Shown here: in pieces, positions 12,955 to 22,036 of the stretch
Layout of the letters: every line of letters begins with the position of its first letter
How positions within the stretch are numbered: position 1 is the stretch's first letter
From: a virus
IMG/VR virus record: IMGVR_UViG_3300026947_000038
Span: 1 to 39,043 of that record
DNA length: 39,043 bases
Direction: 5' to 3' (one strand)
Translations under genes and position numbers: made by a program
Notes under the pieces: generated by a model
Told to the model about the DNA's origin: nothing
Seen by the model: only the letters and a program-made list of their open reading frames with translations
Database searches by the model: none

Positions 12955-15900
12955 CCGCACAGCAGCTCAAGAATTTTATTCGCACCACGCTCGTTGCTTT
13001 GCGTAACATAGGGCAAGAGTACACAACCTTTGATGCCGTTATCGACTTTATCGTTCAGGGAGCTACATCAGCCATTCAAAGCTGGAGCAGCTCGCTCACA
13101 TTCAATACAGACGGATCAGGATCTGGCGCCTTTTGTACTTCAACGGACACGGACAACAACCTTCGTTTTTGGAAAACAAAAACAGATGGCAACATCAACC
13201 ATCAGCCGCCAACAAATCCACTGGTCACAGAGGATAGCTATTGGAAAGAAGTAAGTCCAAGTGATGGCAGTGCGATCAAAGAATGGGCAGCTGGTGTATA
13301 CCCTGCTGGTCTTGTTATTGTGTATTATGATCTCAGTGGCGCAGGATCAGATCCTTCTCTTTTTGTTCTTCTTGATCCAACCAGACCTTTCACTTCGACA
13401 AATCTTTCAACAGAATTGGCCGCTGGAAAATGGAAAAGAATTGGAATAAACCTTAGCTACACTCCGGAAGATGTTGCCAACAAAGAGACAGGAAGCGCTC
13501 CTACTGATAATACCACAAAATATCCAAGTAGCCACACTGTTTACACGGCACTTGCTACAAAGCAAAATAATCTAGGATTCACTCCCGAAAATGTTGCCAA
13601 TAAAGCGACATCGTTGGCAAGTAATGACAACACGCATTACCCAACTACAGCGGCAGCGAAAGCGGCCGATGATGCGAATCTGGCCCTTGCTTATTCTTAC
13701 ACTGACTCGGCAATTGCTGGGTCATTCAATTACAGGGGGACTTATGATGGATCGAGCGGCAACTATCCAAGCTCGGGCGGAAGATACACAGCGGGCGCTC
13801 CTGCAAAAGGCGATGCTTGGGAAATTCTCAATGCTTGCACAATTCAAGGAACGCCTTACGATCAAGGTGATATTCTCGTAGCGAAAGTAAACGGTGCAGG
13901 GAATACATCCTCCGACTGGGGAACGAGTGAGCATAACACCCAACAGGCAACTATATCATTGCGTGGTACTGCGATGGTGGTTGATACTACGACTATTCAA
14001 ACGCCTGGCACTACCGATGATCAGAAGATGGTTACCGCTGTGAAATTCTGGCAAGGCATTGCAACGCTCAAAGGTCAAACAAATACATGGACATTGGCAC
14101 AGACTTTTTCCGCTGCGCCTGTCTTTAGCAGTGTCACCGCAAGTCAATATTTGAAAGTTGATAGCGGAAAGGCATTGACTTCTGTAGCTTCAATTCCTGA
14201 TAGCGATATTTCTTACGCAAATAAAAACGCAAATCTAGTTTTCGCTGGCCCAGCTTCTGGCGGAGCTGCTGCTCCTTCTTTCCGTTCTTTGGTGCCCTCG
14301 GATATTCCTGCATTGGCATATTGGGGATTGAACGGCACGAGCACTTTAACTGGAGCGGTAACAATTACAAGCAATGCCGCGAATCAATTAACATACAATG
14401 GTGCATGGACTGCTTCCGCTAACAATCAGTATCACGAGATTTTCAACCCAACAATCACACTTAGATCAACTGCAAGCGATGCCCTATCAACCCTTTACTG
14501 GAATCCCACAATAAATATTTCATCTACGCTGCAAGACGCCAGTGTTTTGAATATCAATGCGAATTATGTTTTAAAAGCAGGTGTTGCATCAGGATCATCA
14601 AGCACGATCTTCGTCACAAGTTCCGGAGTATCTGGAATGACCTCTACGACTTACAACAATGTAGCTCCAGCAAGTACCACAGGGATTGGAACGGGAGCCC
14701 TGTTCACAATCGTTATTTCTGCATCAAATGTTGCGCCTACTTCTATCAATTGCACTACAAATGGAAGCAACTATCAGATCGGGGATACAATTACTTTTAA
14801 TGGATCGCAATTCGGAAGCGGAAGCGGCTCATTTACTTTCAGAGTTGGCAATGTGAATGGGCTTTCTCTTGGTGCAAATGCTGCAGCAATTGTTGTTCAA
14901 CACAGTCTTCCGCTTATCAACAATGGAATAATCAACAAGCAAATCAGCTTTAGAGATTCTACAAATTCAGAGATTGGATCACTTGCTACTTTATTTTATA
15001 CGGGCAATAGCCAAAAGGCATTTGCTATATATGACAGGAATGGTCAGGCTTTATTATTTGACGGTTCTTCATTGATATCTTCTCGCAATTTGCAATTGAG
15101 TGGAAATGTTTCTTTCACCACAGTGAACGGCACAAGTTTCACGGCTACTGTCAATAATACCCCAACTTTCACCAATTCCATTTATTTAAGTAATCCCAAC
15201 GTAAGGGTACAGGCCGCAAATTTGAATGCTGCCGCATATAGGGACACTTCTGTAATTATTGTCGGTGTCATTAATACCTTGAACACGCTTGTTGGAGGAT
15301 CGAGTTATACAAACGGAACCTATTCTAACGTATCATTGACAGGAGGCACTGGATCAGCTGCTACGGCAAATATCACGGTGTCTGGCGGGGCTGTAACCGC
15401 ATGTACTATTGTGTCAAATAGCGGTGGTGGCCAAAATTATTCGGTTGGGGATGTGCTCAGCGCCAGCCCCTCTTCCATTGGAGGAACTGGAAGTGGTTTT
15501 AGCATAACAGTGGCTTCCGTTGATTTCGCAAACGTGGTGGTGAGTTCATTCAGCTATTCACGAGCAATTAGTGATGCAAAAAGCCAGAACAATTATGTTG
15601 GTTTTTACGGGGACGTCAGTGTAAATATTACGTCTACGCAAGCGGGAACTTTGACAGGATTTCTTTGGAACCCTCAGGTTGCTTCAATTGGCTCTTTCTC
15701 CCGTTATGGAGTCAGAATAGTATCCTCTAGCGATTTGAACGGATTCGGTACCGCTACACCTAACGCCAATATGCACATTGTTGGCGCGGGTTCAAATCCA
15801 ACCTTAAAAACGGTTGGCGCTGGAACGGGCACCAATTATTCATACGTTGCCTACCAATCTGATGGAACCACATTGATTAATTTCCTAAAGGACAATGGGG

Positions 15901-16094
15901 ATTTTCAAGTAGGCCTCTCATCCTCAAAACTTGGATTTTTTGGAACATCAGCATTAGCTCAGGCTACCAACGCAGGAGCAGCCGCTACTTTTACGGCCAA
16001 TTCCGGAACAGGTGTAAACGATGCTTCTACTTTCGATGGGTATACGCTCAAACAAATAGTTAAAGCTTTGAGAAACTATGGATTGCTGCAATAA
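12951..16094 (+). CDS. Large tail fibre protein with carbohydrate-binding-like modules
   Basis: A 1047-aa protein. Residues 45-101 (SSLTFNTDGSGSGAFC..., QPPTNPLVTEDSYW) and 104-165 (EWAAGVYPAGLVIVYYD..., AGKWKRIG) look like CBM5/12-type modules. Residues 168-240 carry two fibre-shaft repeats (YTPEDVANK, FTPENVANK). A long Gly/Ser/Thr/Asn-rich stalk follows, including SSYTNGTYSNVSLTGGTG repeat-like units. The C-terminus (DGYTLKQIVKALRNYGLL) resembles a motif I associate with Bacteroidetes phage fibres. It probably binds the host surface. It has no DGR variable repeat. Confidence 0.8.
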   Translation: MTAQQLKNFIRTTLVALRNIGQEYTTFDAVIDFIVQGATSAIQSWSSSLTFNTDGSGSGAFCTSTDTDNNLRFWKTKTDGNINHQPPTNPLVTEDSYWKEVSPSDGSAIKEWAAGVYPAGLVIVYYDLSGAGSDPSLFVLLDPTRPFTSTNLSTELAAGKWKRIGINLSYTPEDVANKETGSAPTDNTTKYPSSHTVYTALATKQNNLGFTPENVANKATSLASNDNTHYPTTAAAKAADDANLALAYSYTDSAIAGSFNYRGTYDGSSGNYPSSGGRYTAGAPAKGDAWEILNACTIQGTPYDQGDILVAKVNGAGNTSSDWGTSEHNTQQATISLRGTAMVVDTTTIQTPGTTDDQKMVTAVKFWQGIATLKGQTNTWTLAQTFSAAPVFSSVTASQYLKVDSGKALTSVASIPDSDISYANKNANLVFAGPASGGAAAPSFRSLVPSDIPALAYWGLNGTSTLTGAVTITSNAANQLTYNGAWTASANNQYHEIFNPTITLRSTASDALSTLYWNPTINISSTLQDASVLNINANYVLKAGVASGSSSTIFVTSSGVSGMTSTTYNNVAPASTTGIGTGALFTIVISASNVAPTSINCTTNGSNYQIGDTITFNGSQFGSGSGSFTFRVGNVNGLSLGANAAAIVVQHSLPLINNGIINKQISFRDSTNSEIGSLATLFYTGNSQKAFAIYDRNGQALLFDGSSLISSRNLQLSGNVSFTTVNGTSFTATVNNTPTFTNSIYLSNPNVRVQAANLNAAAYRDTSVIIVGVINTLNTLVGGSSYTNGTYSNVSLTGGTGSAATANITVSGGAVTACTIVSNSGGGQNYSVGDVLSASPSSIGGTGSGFSITVASVDFANVVVSSFSYSRAISDAKSQNNYVGFYGDVSVNITSTQAGTLTGFLWNPQVASIGSFSRYGVRIVSSSDLNGFGTATPNANMHIVGAGSNPTLKTVGAGTGTNYSYVAYQSDGTTLINFLKDNGDFQVGLSSSKLGFFGTSALAQATNAGAAATFTANSGTGVNDASTFDGYTLKQIVKALRNYGLLQ

Positions 16095-16112
16095 TAAAAT
16101 CAATACATAATC

Positions 16113-16532
16113 ATGGGCAACATCAATCAACTTATCGCACTAAAACCCGTGCAAATCGGCTCAATCGTTCTGAACAAGAAATTCGAATGGATTTTCTTTC
16201 AGTTCCGAAAGGATACGAAGACGGCTATGTTGAACGGCATGGTTCGGTTTTATGATCAGAACGGAAACGAGATCAATCAAAATCCGATTGTACCGATCGC
16301 TATTCAGACAGAGACGCGGGACGGGCGTGATTTTATCAATTCAGCCAATGGTGCTTATTGTGTTGTCGAGCTCGATGGCACTTATTCGGAGGTGATCTCG
16401 GGCAATGCTGTGGATGCATCATCGATCATTTCTCAGTTCCAATACTTCGCCAACCTGCTATCGAATGGAGTGGATATTCTGCAACTCATCCCGGCTGTCG
16501 TTGCCGATCTGGACAATCGAGGTATGCTCTAA
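16113..16532 (+). CDS. 139-aa fibre-operon protein
   Basis: Follows the fibre gene by 18 nt. Beta-rich N-terminal two thirds (KFEWIFFQFRKDTKTAMLNG, then GRDFINSANGAYCVVELDG), then a helical end (SIISQFQYFANLLSNGV). It may be a fibre chaperone or small structural protein; no family recognised. Confidence 0.6.
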   Translation: MGNINQLIALKPVQIGSIVLNKKFEWIFFQFRKDTKTAMLNGMVRFYDQNGNEINQNPIVPIAIQTETRDGRDFINSANGAYCVVELDGTYSEVISGNAVDASSIISQFQYFANLLSNGVDILQLIPAVVADLDNRGML

Positions 16533-16564
16533 TCGATGAATTTCAAAACGAAAAAAAATAAGCC

Positions 16565-17035
16565 ATGAAACAAACCAAAGTCACAGAGAAAAAAGAAGAA
16601 AGGGAGATCGGCTATTACGAAGCGGTTGACCTTCGAAATTTGTTGTCGCGTTCAGGATACAACACAAAGGAATTAAGCAGCGAGAACTTCCTCGATATGC
16701 ACTATTTGAAGTTGGGCCTGAGTAGAAAGATTAAGGAAGTGGATGATTCTGTGCAGGCTTTTGCGAAAGAAACGAATCATGAAATCGTGCCAGTTGGGAA
16801 CAGCATGGCGGTTTACAAACACTTAAAGAAACTACCGAAAAAAACAAACGAAGAAGAGCAATTCGAACACGAAAACGCCACCAAAGAATTCATTGATCGC
16901 AAAAAACTGTTGGAGGATGTGAAATTGAATGGTTTGAAATTCAACTTCATGACCCTCGATGAATTCAGATCGTGGGCAGGCAATGTTGAGGGTCAATTTG
17001 AACTCGCTGATTATCTGCTTAAACTGGAGCAATAG
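16565..17035 (+). CDS. 156-aa hypothetical protein
   Basis: Highly charged, helical protein (MKQTKVTEKKEEREIGYYEA; later KKLPKKTNEEEQFEHENATK). It lies between the fibre operon and the methylase gene and has no membrane segment or obvious motif. Could be a tail-fibre assembly or regulatory protein by position only. Confidence 0.6.
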   Translation: MKQTKVTEKKEEREIGYYEAVDLRNLLSRSGYNTKELSSENFLDMHYLKLGLSRKIKEVDDSVQAFAKETNHEIVPVGNSMAVYKHLKKLPKKTNEEEQFEHENATKEFIDRKKLLEDVKLNGLKFNFMTLDEFRSWAGNVEGQFELADYLLKLEQ

Positions 17036-17088
17036 GATCCTTTGAAAAAAATATTGGCGGAAAGTGAGCGCTAAAACCCAATATTTTA

Positions 17089-17883
17089 ATGAACAAAAAG
17101 ACACCCATCAGTTATTACGGTGGAAAGCAGAAATTGCTTTCAACCATTCTCTCAAAGATCCCCGACCATAAATTATACTGCGAGCCGTTCCTGGGCGGAG
17201 CTGCGGTCTTTTTTGGAAAAAACCAGAGTGAGGTAGAAGTGATCAACGACACGAACAAAGAGCTGATCAATTTCTATCGCGTTTGCAAAGAGAAGTTCTT
17301 GGATCTGCAAAGTCTGATCAGAATAACGCTACATAGCCGCAAATGCCACCAGGACGCAAAAATCATCTATGCGAATCCACATCTATTTACAGATGTGCAA
17401 CGCGCCTGGTCCGTGTGGATATTGAGCTCACAATCCTTCAGCGCAATTCTGGACGGATCCTGGGGTTATGACATTGCAAAACGCACAACCACGAAAAGAA
17501 TAAACAACAAGCGAGAGCAGTTTACTGAGGACCTGGCGCTTCGTCTTCAGGACGCTCAGATCGAATGCGCGGATGCTGTTTATATTATCAACAGCCGCGA
17601 TTCAGTTGACAGCTTTTTCTATTGTGATCCACCTTATTTCAATTCGGATTGCGGGCACTATGATGGCTATACTGTTGACGACTTTGAAAACTTACTCAAG
17701 ACGCTGTCCAAGGTGAAAGGCAAATTTCTGCTGAGCAGTTATCCTTCTGAATTGCTGAAGAAATACGTGAGGGCCAAGAAATGGCGTCAGTGGAGCCTGG
17801 AAACTGGCGTTAGCGTAAACAACAAAGGAGGCGGCTATCAAAAAAGAAAGATTGAAGTGCTGACGGCCAACTATGAAATATAG
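17089..17883 (+). CDS. DNA adenine-N6 methyltransferase (Dam/D12 class)
   Basis: A 264-aa D12-class methylase. Key motifs: YYGGK (9-13), the AdoMet-binding EPFLGGAAVFF (32-42), NDTNKELINFY (53-63) and catalytic DPPY (180-183). No cognate restriction enzyme gene is nearby, so it is probably an orphan phage methylase that protects phage DNA or alters host regulation; Dam-like specificity (GATC) is likely for the family but not proven here. Its stop codon is adjacent to the AGCCCGGAC arm of the structured region downstream. Confidence 0.88.
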   Translation: MNKKTPISYYGGKQKLLSTILSKIPDHKLYCEPFLGGAAVFFGKNQSEVEVINDTNKELINFYRVCKEKFLDLQSLIRITLHSRKCHQDAKIIYANPHLFTDVQRAWSVWILSSQSFSAILDGSWGYDIAKRTTTKRINNKREQFTEDLALRLQDAQIECADAVYIINSRDSVDSFFYCDPPYFNSDCGHYDGYTVDDFENLLKTLSKVKGKFLLSSYPSELLKKYVRAKKWRQWSLETGVSVNNKGGGYQKRKIEVLTANYEI

Positions 17884-17904
17884 CCCGGACTATTTTTAAG
17901 TTAA

Positions 17905-18021
17905 TGCGACTCAACAAAAAAACCTCATCACTGAGTTCGTCCGGGCTAATGGGGAAAATGAGCCGAGATCATTCAATGACGAGGTTCTGAAAACTTTTTG
18001 TTGAGTCGCGATGCAAATATA
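17905..18021 (-). ncRNA. Candidate small RNA with nested inverted repeats
   Basis: GCGACTCAACAAAAA (17906-17920) pairs perfectly with TTTTTGTTGAGTCGC (17995-18009). Inside, AACCTCATCA (17921-17930) pairs with TGACGAGGTT (17977-17986) with one mismatch. On the minus strand a perfect TATATTTG -7 box lies at 18021-18014, so transcription would start at the outer stem, and the inner stem is followed by TTTTTTTG, as in an intrinsic terminator, giving about 95 nt. AGCCCGGAC (17882-17890) can also pair with GTCCGGGCT (17939-17947), which excludes the nested fold. Pairing is seen; RNA expression is inferred. Confidence 0.45.
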
Positions 18022-18037
18022 GTTGAAAGCCTTGCCC

Positions 18038-18080
18038 GAAACCCCGTATTAATCCAGATTTTCAGTATGAAATAATTTCG
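18038..18080 (+). promoter_or_regulatory. Late promoter, copy 1 (protease-capsid operon)
   Basis: GAAACCCCGTATTAAT at 18038-18053, then 20 nt after the core a -7-like box TAATTTCG at 18073-18080, then the protease ATG at 18093. It is one of four copies with the same 14-bp core and spacing. It lies back to back with the minus-strand TATATTTG box of the candidate small RNA. Confidence 0.65.
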
Positions 18081-18092
18081 TGTATTCTAAAA

Positions 18093-19559
18093 ATGCACGA
18101 ACTGTTCAAATACCGTAGCTGGGCAATCTCTAGGAGCTATTTCAACCATCACTTTCCTGTGATAACGAATGCGCTGCTTAACGGCCATAGCTTGGACCAT
18201 TTCATTCGCAAAAAATCCCTTGAAGATTTCGAGCCGACTTTAATGGCATTGCTCTCGCATCAAGCTGACCAAGGAGTGAGCATTACTTTCAGTAAGGATG
18301 CTGCTTCAGGGATGCTAGTTGCAAAAGTCGGCAGCAAGAACATTGCCGTCATTCCGATGATCGGTCCCCTCACCAAATATGGGGATTTGTGCTCGATGGG
18401 TATGCAAGGATACCAGGCGCTGCTCGCGCAGGTAAATGCAAATCCCAACATTGATGCAACACTTTACGTGGCCGATACTCCAGGCGGAACCGTGGACGGA
18501 ACACCTGAATTCGGTCTTGCCATAGCGAACAGCAAAAAGCCCGTTGGGTTTTTCACTGACAACATGCTTGCAAGCGCAGGTTATTGGTTGGCCAGTCAAT
18601 CGGACGTCATAGTGGGGAACAAGAATAATCCTACCGAAGTCGGTAGCATCGGAGTATTGATGGCTGTGCCCAACTATCAGAACATGATGAAGGCTGGCCA
18701 GTTCCCCGAAGTGACGATTTTCCGCGCAGACCAGAGCACTGACAAAGCACAGTTGAATAGCATTGAGCCGATTTCTGACGGAGCAAAAGCAGATCTCCAG
18801 TCAGGGCTTAACGATACGGCAGATTCTTTCATCGATACGGTGAAGCAAGGCAGAGGTGAAAAACTGGATCTTACCACGAAAGGATTGTTCACTGGCGCCA
18901 TGTTCAATGTGAACGATGCGAAGAAAGCAGGATTGATCGATTCAGTCGGCACCCTCCAGACAGCACTTAGCAAACTGGCAGAGCTCGCGCGAAATGGCGA
19001 CAAGCAGAAGCCATCTTATCAAGGCACTAATTCAAATGCAAATACAATGAAGTTTTCCAAACTCAGCTCTCTATTCGGCTTTGGTAAGTCGAAAGAGGCA
19101 AAAGAGTTCGTCATGAAGATGACAAACTCCGAAGGCCTTCAGAGCGAAGACACCGCTTCCCTTGAAGCAGCCGAAAAAGCGCTCGCTGATAAGGAAACGG
19201 AGGTCACGCAACTGAAAGAGGCCAACGAGCAGAAGCAAACAAAGATTGCTTCACTCGAGCAAAACGTTACTGAGCTACAGGCTCAGGTGAAATCCATTCA
19301 AGAAGAGAACACGAAGGCTGTTGCTTCATTGAATGAGAAAGTGGCTTCTCTTGAAAAAGAGAACAAAGAGCAAAAAGAAAAACTCGAAAAGAAGCCCACA
19401 GGTCAAGCCACTACGGTGATCGCCAAAGAAGAAAAAGAATCAACCGTCAATGGTGATCCTTCTGAAGTGAAGAAGAAGATGGATCAGTATATGACTTCTG
19501 TCGATGAAACTGTAGCTCAGATCCGAAAACAAAAAGAAACATCATCTCAAATCAAATAA
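18093..19559 (+). CDS. Head maturation protease (S49/SppA-like) fused to scaffold
   Basis: A 488-aa protein. Residues 75-290 form an S49 peptidase with TPGGTV (129-134) and the nucleophile Ser161 in LASAGYW, plus EVGSIGV (182-188). Residues 325-488 are a charged coiled coil (long Lys/Glu/Gln/Ala runs) typical of a capsid scaffold. An in-frame ATG at 19047 (Met319, MKFSKLSSLFGFG) could start a separate scaffold protein of 170 aa, as Nu3 lies inside lambda gene C. It is directly upstream of the capsid gene and first in a late operon. Confidence 0.85.
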   Translation: MHELFKYRSWAISRSYFNHHFPVITNALLNGHSLDHFIRKKSLEDFEPTLMALLSHQADQGVSITFSKDAASGMLVAKVGSKNIAVIPMIGPLTKYGDLCSMGMQGYQALLAQVNANPNIDATLYVADTPGGTVDGTPEFGLAIANSKKPVGFFTDNMLASAGYWLASQSDVIVGNKNNPTEVGSIGVLMAVPNYQNMMKAGQFPEVTIFRADQSTDKAQLNSIEPISDGAKADLQSGLNDTADSFIDTVKQGRGEKLDLTTKGLFTGAMFNVNDAKKAGLIDSVGTLQTALSKLAELARNGDKQKPSYQGTNSNANTMKFSKLSSLFGFGKSKEAKEFVMKMTNSEGLQSEDTASLEAAEKALADKETEVTQLKEANEQKQTKIASLEQNVTELQAQVKSIQEENTKAVASLNEKVASLEKENKEQKEKLEKKPTGQATTVIAKEEKESTVNGDPSEVKKKMDQYMTSVDETVAQIRKQKETSSQIK

Positions 19560-19562
19560 AAA

Positions 19563-20813
19563 ATGAAAAAGCTCCTTGGAGTAGGTTTACTTTTTTTGTT
19601 GTCAGCGCTTAGCGCTGTTACAGCAAGCCCTCTGCCCCTTTTGATCCCAATGATCAAACCGCAGAGTTTTTTGCTCGGCATCTCTGATGCCGACCTCACC
19701 GCTATCACAGGGTATGCCGCCAATAATCAGGCTATGATCATAGCCTCGCTTATCAACTCACTGGACATCGGCAATGACGTGATGGTGCTGCCAGGCGTGA
19801 AGAATAAGATCCCGATGCCCAAGCTTACGGTTGGAAAAGGATTCCGTCCTTTCAGTGCCACTCAGCAATTCAAAACAGGCCAGTTGAAATACACGGATCG
19901 TTATTTGACAGTTTATCCTGGCAAGCGTGAATTGCAGATCAACCCAGAGGATTATGAGAACACCTACCTGGCATGGATGAACTCTGCAGGCTCAAGTGCT
20001 GATAAATCGCAGAATGATATCCCTTATGCTGCATTCATGTGGGATCTCGTAATCCGTCAGTTGTCTGCAGAGATCAATGATGAAACGGCTTATAAAGGTT
20101 TTGACAACACAACAGCAACTGTTTATAACGCTGGATCCACTTACAGCGCGGGTAATATCATTACTTATGCAAGTACAACCAACAACCCCAACAACGTGTT
20201 GGATTATTGGTTGTGTTTGGCAACTACGACAGCAGGTCAAAATCCTGACAATACTCCAGCCAAATGGCAATACGTAAGTGCGCGCGCGGTTGCTCCTGGA
20301 CTTGAGTCTTACATTCTTACGGAAATTTCTGGATCTAACATCTCCCCTGTAGCCACTGGTGCGATCACGGGCACAGCAGGTGTAGCGATCGCGGCTTTTA
20401 CCAAGTTGTTCAGAGCTTTCTCTCCAGCATATAAAAGCAATGGAATCATTATCAGTTGCTCTTATACGGATTACGAATTTCTAATCGATGATTTGCTTGT
20501 TACTTATAGCAAGTATACGCGCGATGACATCAAGGCGCTGCCTTTTATCATGCTGCCAAACAGCAATGCGAAATGTATCGTCAAGCCTGCGTCATGGCTG
20601 GGTCAAAGCCGCAGATTAATAGCGGGTCCTTATTTGCCAAACGATCCAAACGGCCGACACATGAACTTATACATGGGCACGGATTTGCTTTCAGATCTTC
20701 AGAAGATCAGCATCAAGACGCCTGAGTTGTGGAACGTGAACGCAGGGATCAAAGTGCGTCTCGGTTTCCAGATACAAGATGTTACCGCAATTAAAGTAGG
20801 AGACCAATCTTAA
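19563..20813 (+). CDS. Major capsid protein with CBM-like insert
   Basis: A 416-aa protein next to the protease/scaffold; the body (TVGKGFRPFSATQQF..., LFRAFSPAYKSNGI..., YTRDDIKALPFIML) fits an HK97-type capsid. Residues 1-22 look like a signal peptide (KK, hydrophobic core, AVTA/S junction), which is odd for a capsid; Met30 (19650) is an alternative start that removes it. Residues 186-238 (YNAGSTYSAGNIITY..., NPDNTPAKWQYV) match the layout of a chitin-binding/CBM5-12 module and probably protrude from the shell as a surface decoration. Confidence 0.78.
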   Translation: MKKLLGVGLLFLLSALSAVTASPLPLLIPMIKPQSFLLGISDADLTAITGYAANNQAMIIASLINSLDIGNDVMVLPGVKNKIPMPKLTVGKGFRPFSATQQFKTGQLKYTDRYLTVYPGKRELQINPEDYENTYLAWMNSAGSSADKSQNDIPYAAFMWDLVIRQLSAEINDETAYKGFDNTTATVYNAGSTYSAGNIITYASTTNNPNNVLDYWLCLATTTAGQNPDNTPAKWQYVSARAVAPGLESYILTEISGSNISPVATGAITGTAGVAIAAFTKLFRAFSPAYKSNGIIISCSYTDYEFLIDDLLVTYSKYTRDDIKALPFIMLPNSNAKCIVKPASWLGQSRRLIAGPYLPNDPNGRHMNLYMGTDLLSDLQKISIKTPELWNVNAGIKVRLGFQIQDVTAIKVGDQS

Positions 20814-20819
20814 TCCGCC

Positions 20820-21215
20820 ATGAAGGATCCAAAAGATATGACACCGGAAGAGCTGCAAGAAGCGCTTGCAGCTCTTTCAAAAAAGAACGAGGAGTTAGTA
20901 TCAGCCAAAGAAGCCAGCGACAAGAAAGTTGCTGACCTCGCTGATGAAAATTCTACTCTGAAGAAAGAGAAGAAAGCCATCGAGCCAGTCACTTTTGAAG
21001 TGACCAAAGGCGGTACAAGTGGCAAGGGCCATGAATATGAAGCTGGCACCTACGAATTCACGTGCCCCAAGTTCACTTGGGACAATGGTGATGAAATCGA
21101 TGTCCGCGCCATGGCCAATTCCACCGATGAGAAGGAGCGCAACAAGCTCGTCGAGATGGCTAATGAGCTTGTCATGCGCAACTCGGGAATTGTAAGGCTT
21201 CAAACCAAAGACTAA
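20820..21215 (+). CDS. 131-aa virion-associated protein, coiled coil plus beta domain
   Basis: Follows the capsid gene by 6 nt. Residues 1-55 are a coiled coil (ELQEALAALSKKNEELVSAK); residues 58-131 are a small conserved-looking domain (FEVTKGGTSGKGHEYEAGTY, PKFTWDNGDEIDVRAMANST). It could be a head decoration or connector protein. Family not recognised. Confidence 0.6.
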   Translation: MKDPKDMTPEELQEALAALSKKNEELVSAKEASDKKVADLADENSTLKKEKKAIEPVTFEVTKGGTSGKGHEYEAGTYEFTCPKFTWDNGDEIDVRAMANSTDEKERNKLVEMANELVMRNSGIVRLQTKD

Positions 21216-21221
21216 AAGCCC

Positions 21222-21776
21222 ATGAATGATTTGCTCTATACGCCAGGAGCCGATAACCTGGCAGGCCTGGTAGATCAGATCTACCTGTGCCCTGTTTCCC
21301 AGATCGCTTCGTTGCCTGCATTGCAGGCAGCAACCAGCATCAAGACAGCGGCCACTGCTATCACTTGCACTACCGGCAACAATTTCAAGAGGCTGTATTT
21401 CACTGATGAGACAGCAAAGGTTGAAACGAAATCCGTTGGTCCACGTGATGGCAAAGCAAGGGAAACAACACTCACATGCCGTTACCCGAAAATCGGAACG
21501 GCACTCGAAGATGCGATACGACAATACCAGAACACTCCCGTTGTGATCATTTACAAGAATGCCGCTGACGGAAAATTGTATCTGCTTGGTGTTTCGCAAT
21601 TGGATATCACCAACACAACTTTGAGCACTGCTATCCCTTGCAATTTCGAGAGTGCTGATGCATCAACAGGTGAAAAGCGTGCCGACCAAAACGGGGCGAT
21701 GTTCACTTGGAAATTCACAAGTGTACACGGTCCTGTCGAATATGCCAGCACTATACCTTTAACCCCTGCTCCATAA
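21222..21776 (+). CDS. 184-aa putative virion beta-sandwich protein (tail-tube-like)
   Basis: Strand-rich protein (FKRLYFTDETAKVETKSVG, ARETTLTCRYPKIG, VVIIYKNAADGKLYLLG, FTWKFTSVHGPVEYAS) in the style of phage tail-tube or similar beta-sandwich virion proteins. It lies between capsid and portal genes, where a tube or decoration protein would be plausible. The stop codon overlaps the next ATG. Confidence 0.5.
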   Translation: MNDLLYTPGADNLAGLVDQIYLCPVSQIASLPALQAATSIKTAATAITCTTGNNFKRLYFTDETAKVETKSVGPRDGKARETTLTCRYPKIGTALEDAIRQYQNTPVVIIYKNAADGKLYLLGVSQLDITNTTLSTAIPCNFESADASTGEKRADQNGAMFTWKFTSVHGPVEYASTIPLTPAP

Positions 21777-21973
21777 TGCCTAAGACCAATACCAATTCTG
21801 TCCAGGCCACCGTTTTGCCCAAGGAAGTTGCCGAGCAATTTGAGATTGCAGAAGGCGTCCTGGCTCAATTTGTTTGCGGTGAGTTTGGACAGATTGATTT
21901 GACGAAGATCAATCTTGAATTGGCCAGCCGACTGGCCGAAAAAGGATATCTTCTTAAAAAGAAACTGGTTTAA
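21776..21973 (+). CDS. 65-aa hypothetical protein
   Basis: ATG at 21776 shares bases with the preceding stop (TAATG). Mostly helical and mildly acidic (LPKEVAEQFEIAEGVLAQF), ending with a basic KKKLV. It is the last gene before a strong terminator. An earlier in-frame start at 21707 lies inside the upstream gene and is less likely. Confidence 0.55.
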   Translation: MPKTNTNSVQATVLPKEVAEQFEIAEGVLAQFVCGEFGQIDLTKINLELASRLAEKGYLLKKKLV

Positions 21974-22002
21974 AAATCAGGTTCAGGTTTGTTTTTTGGG
22001 GT

Positions 22003-22034
22003 AAAGCCACCGTTCCCAAACGGTGGCTTTTTTA
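22003..22034 (+). terminator. Rho-independent terminator after capsid operon
   Basis: AAAGCCACCGTT (22003-22014) pairs perfectly with AACGGTGGCTTT (22019-22030) around a CCCA loop, followed by a T-rich run (TTTTTTATT). It ends the operon that starts at late promoter copy 1 and lies directly upstream of copy 2. Confidence 0.9.
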
Positions 22035-22036
22035 TT

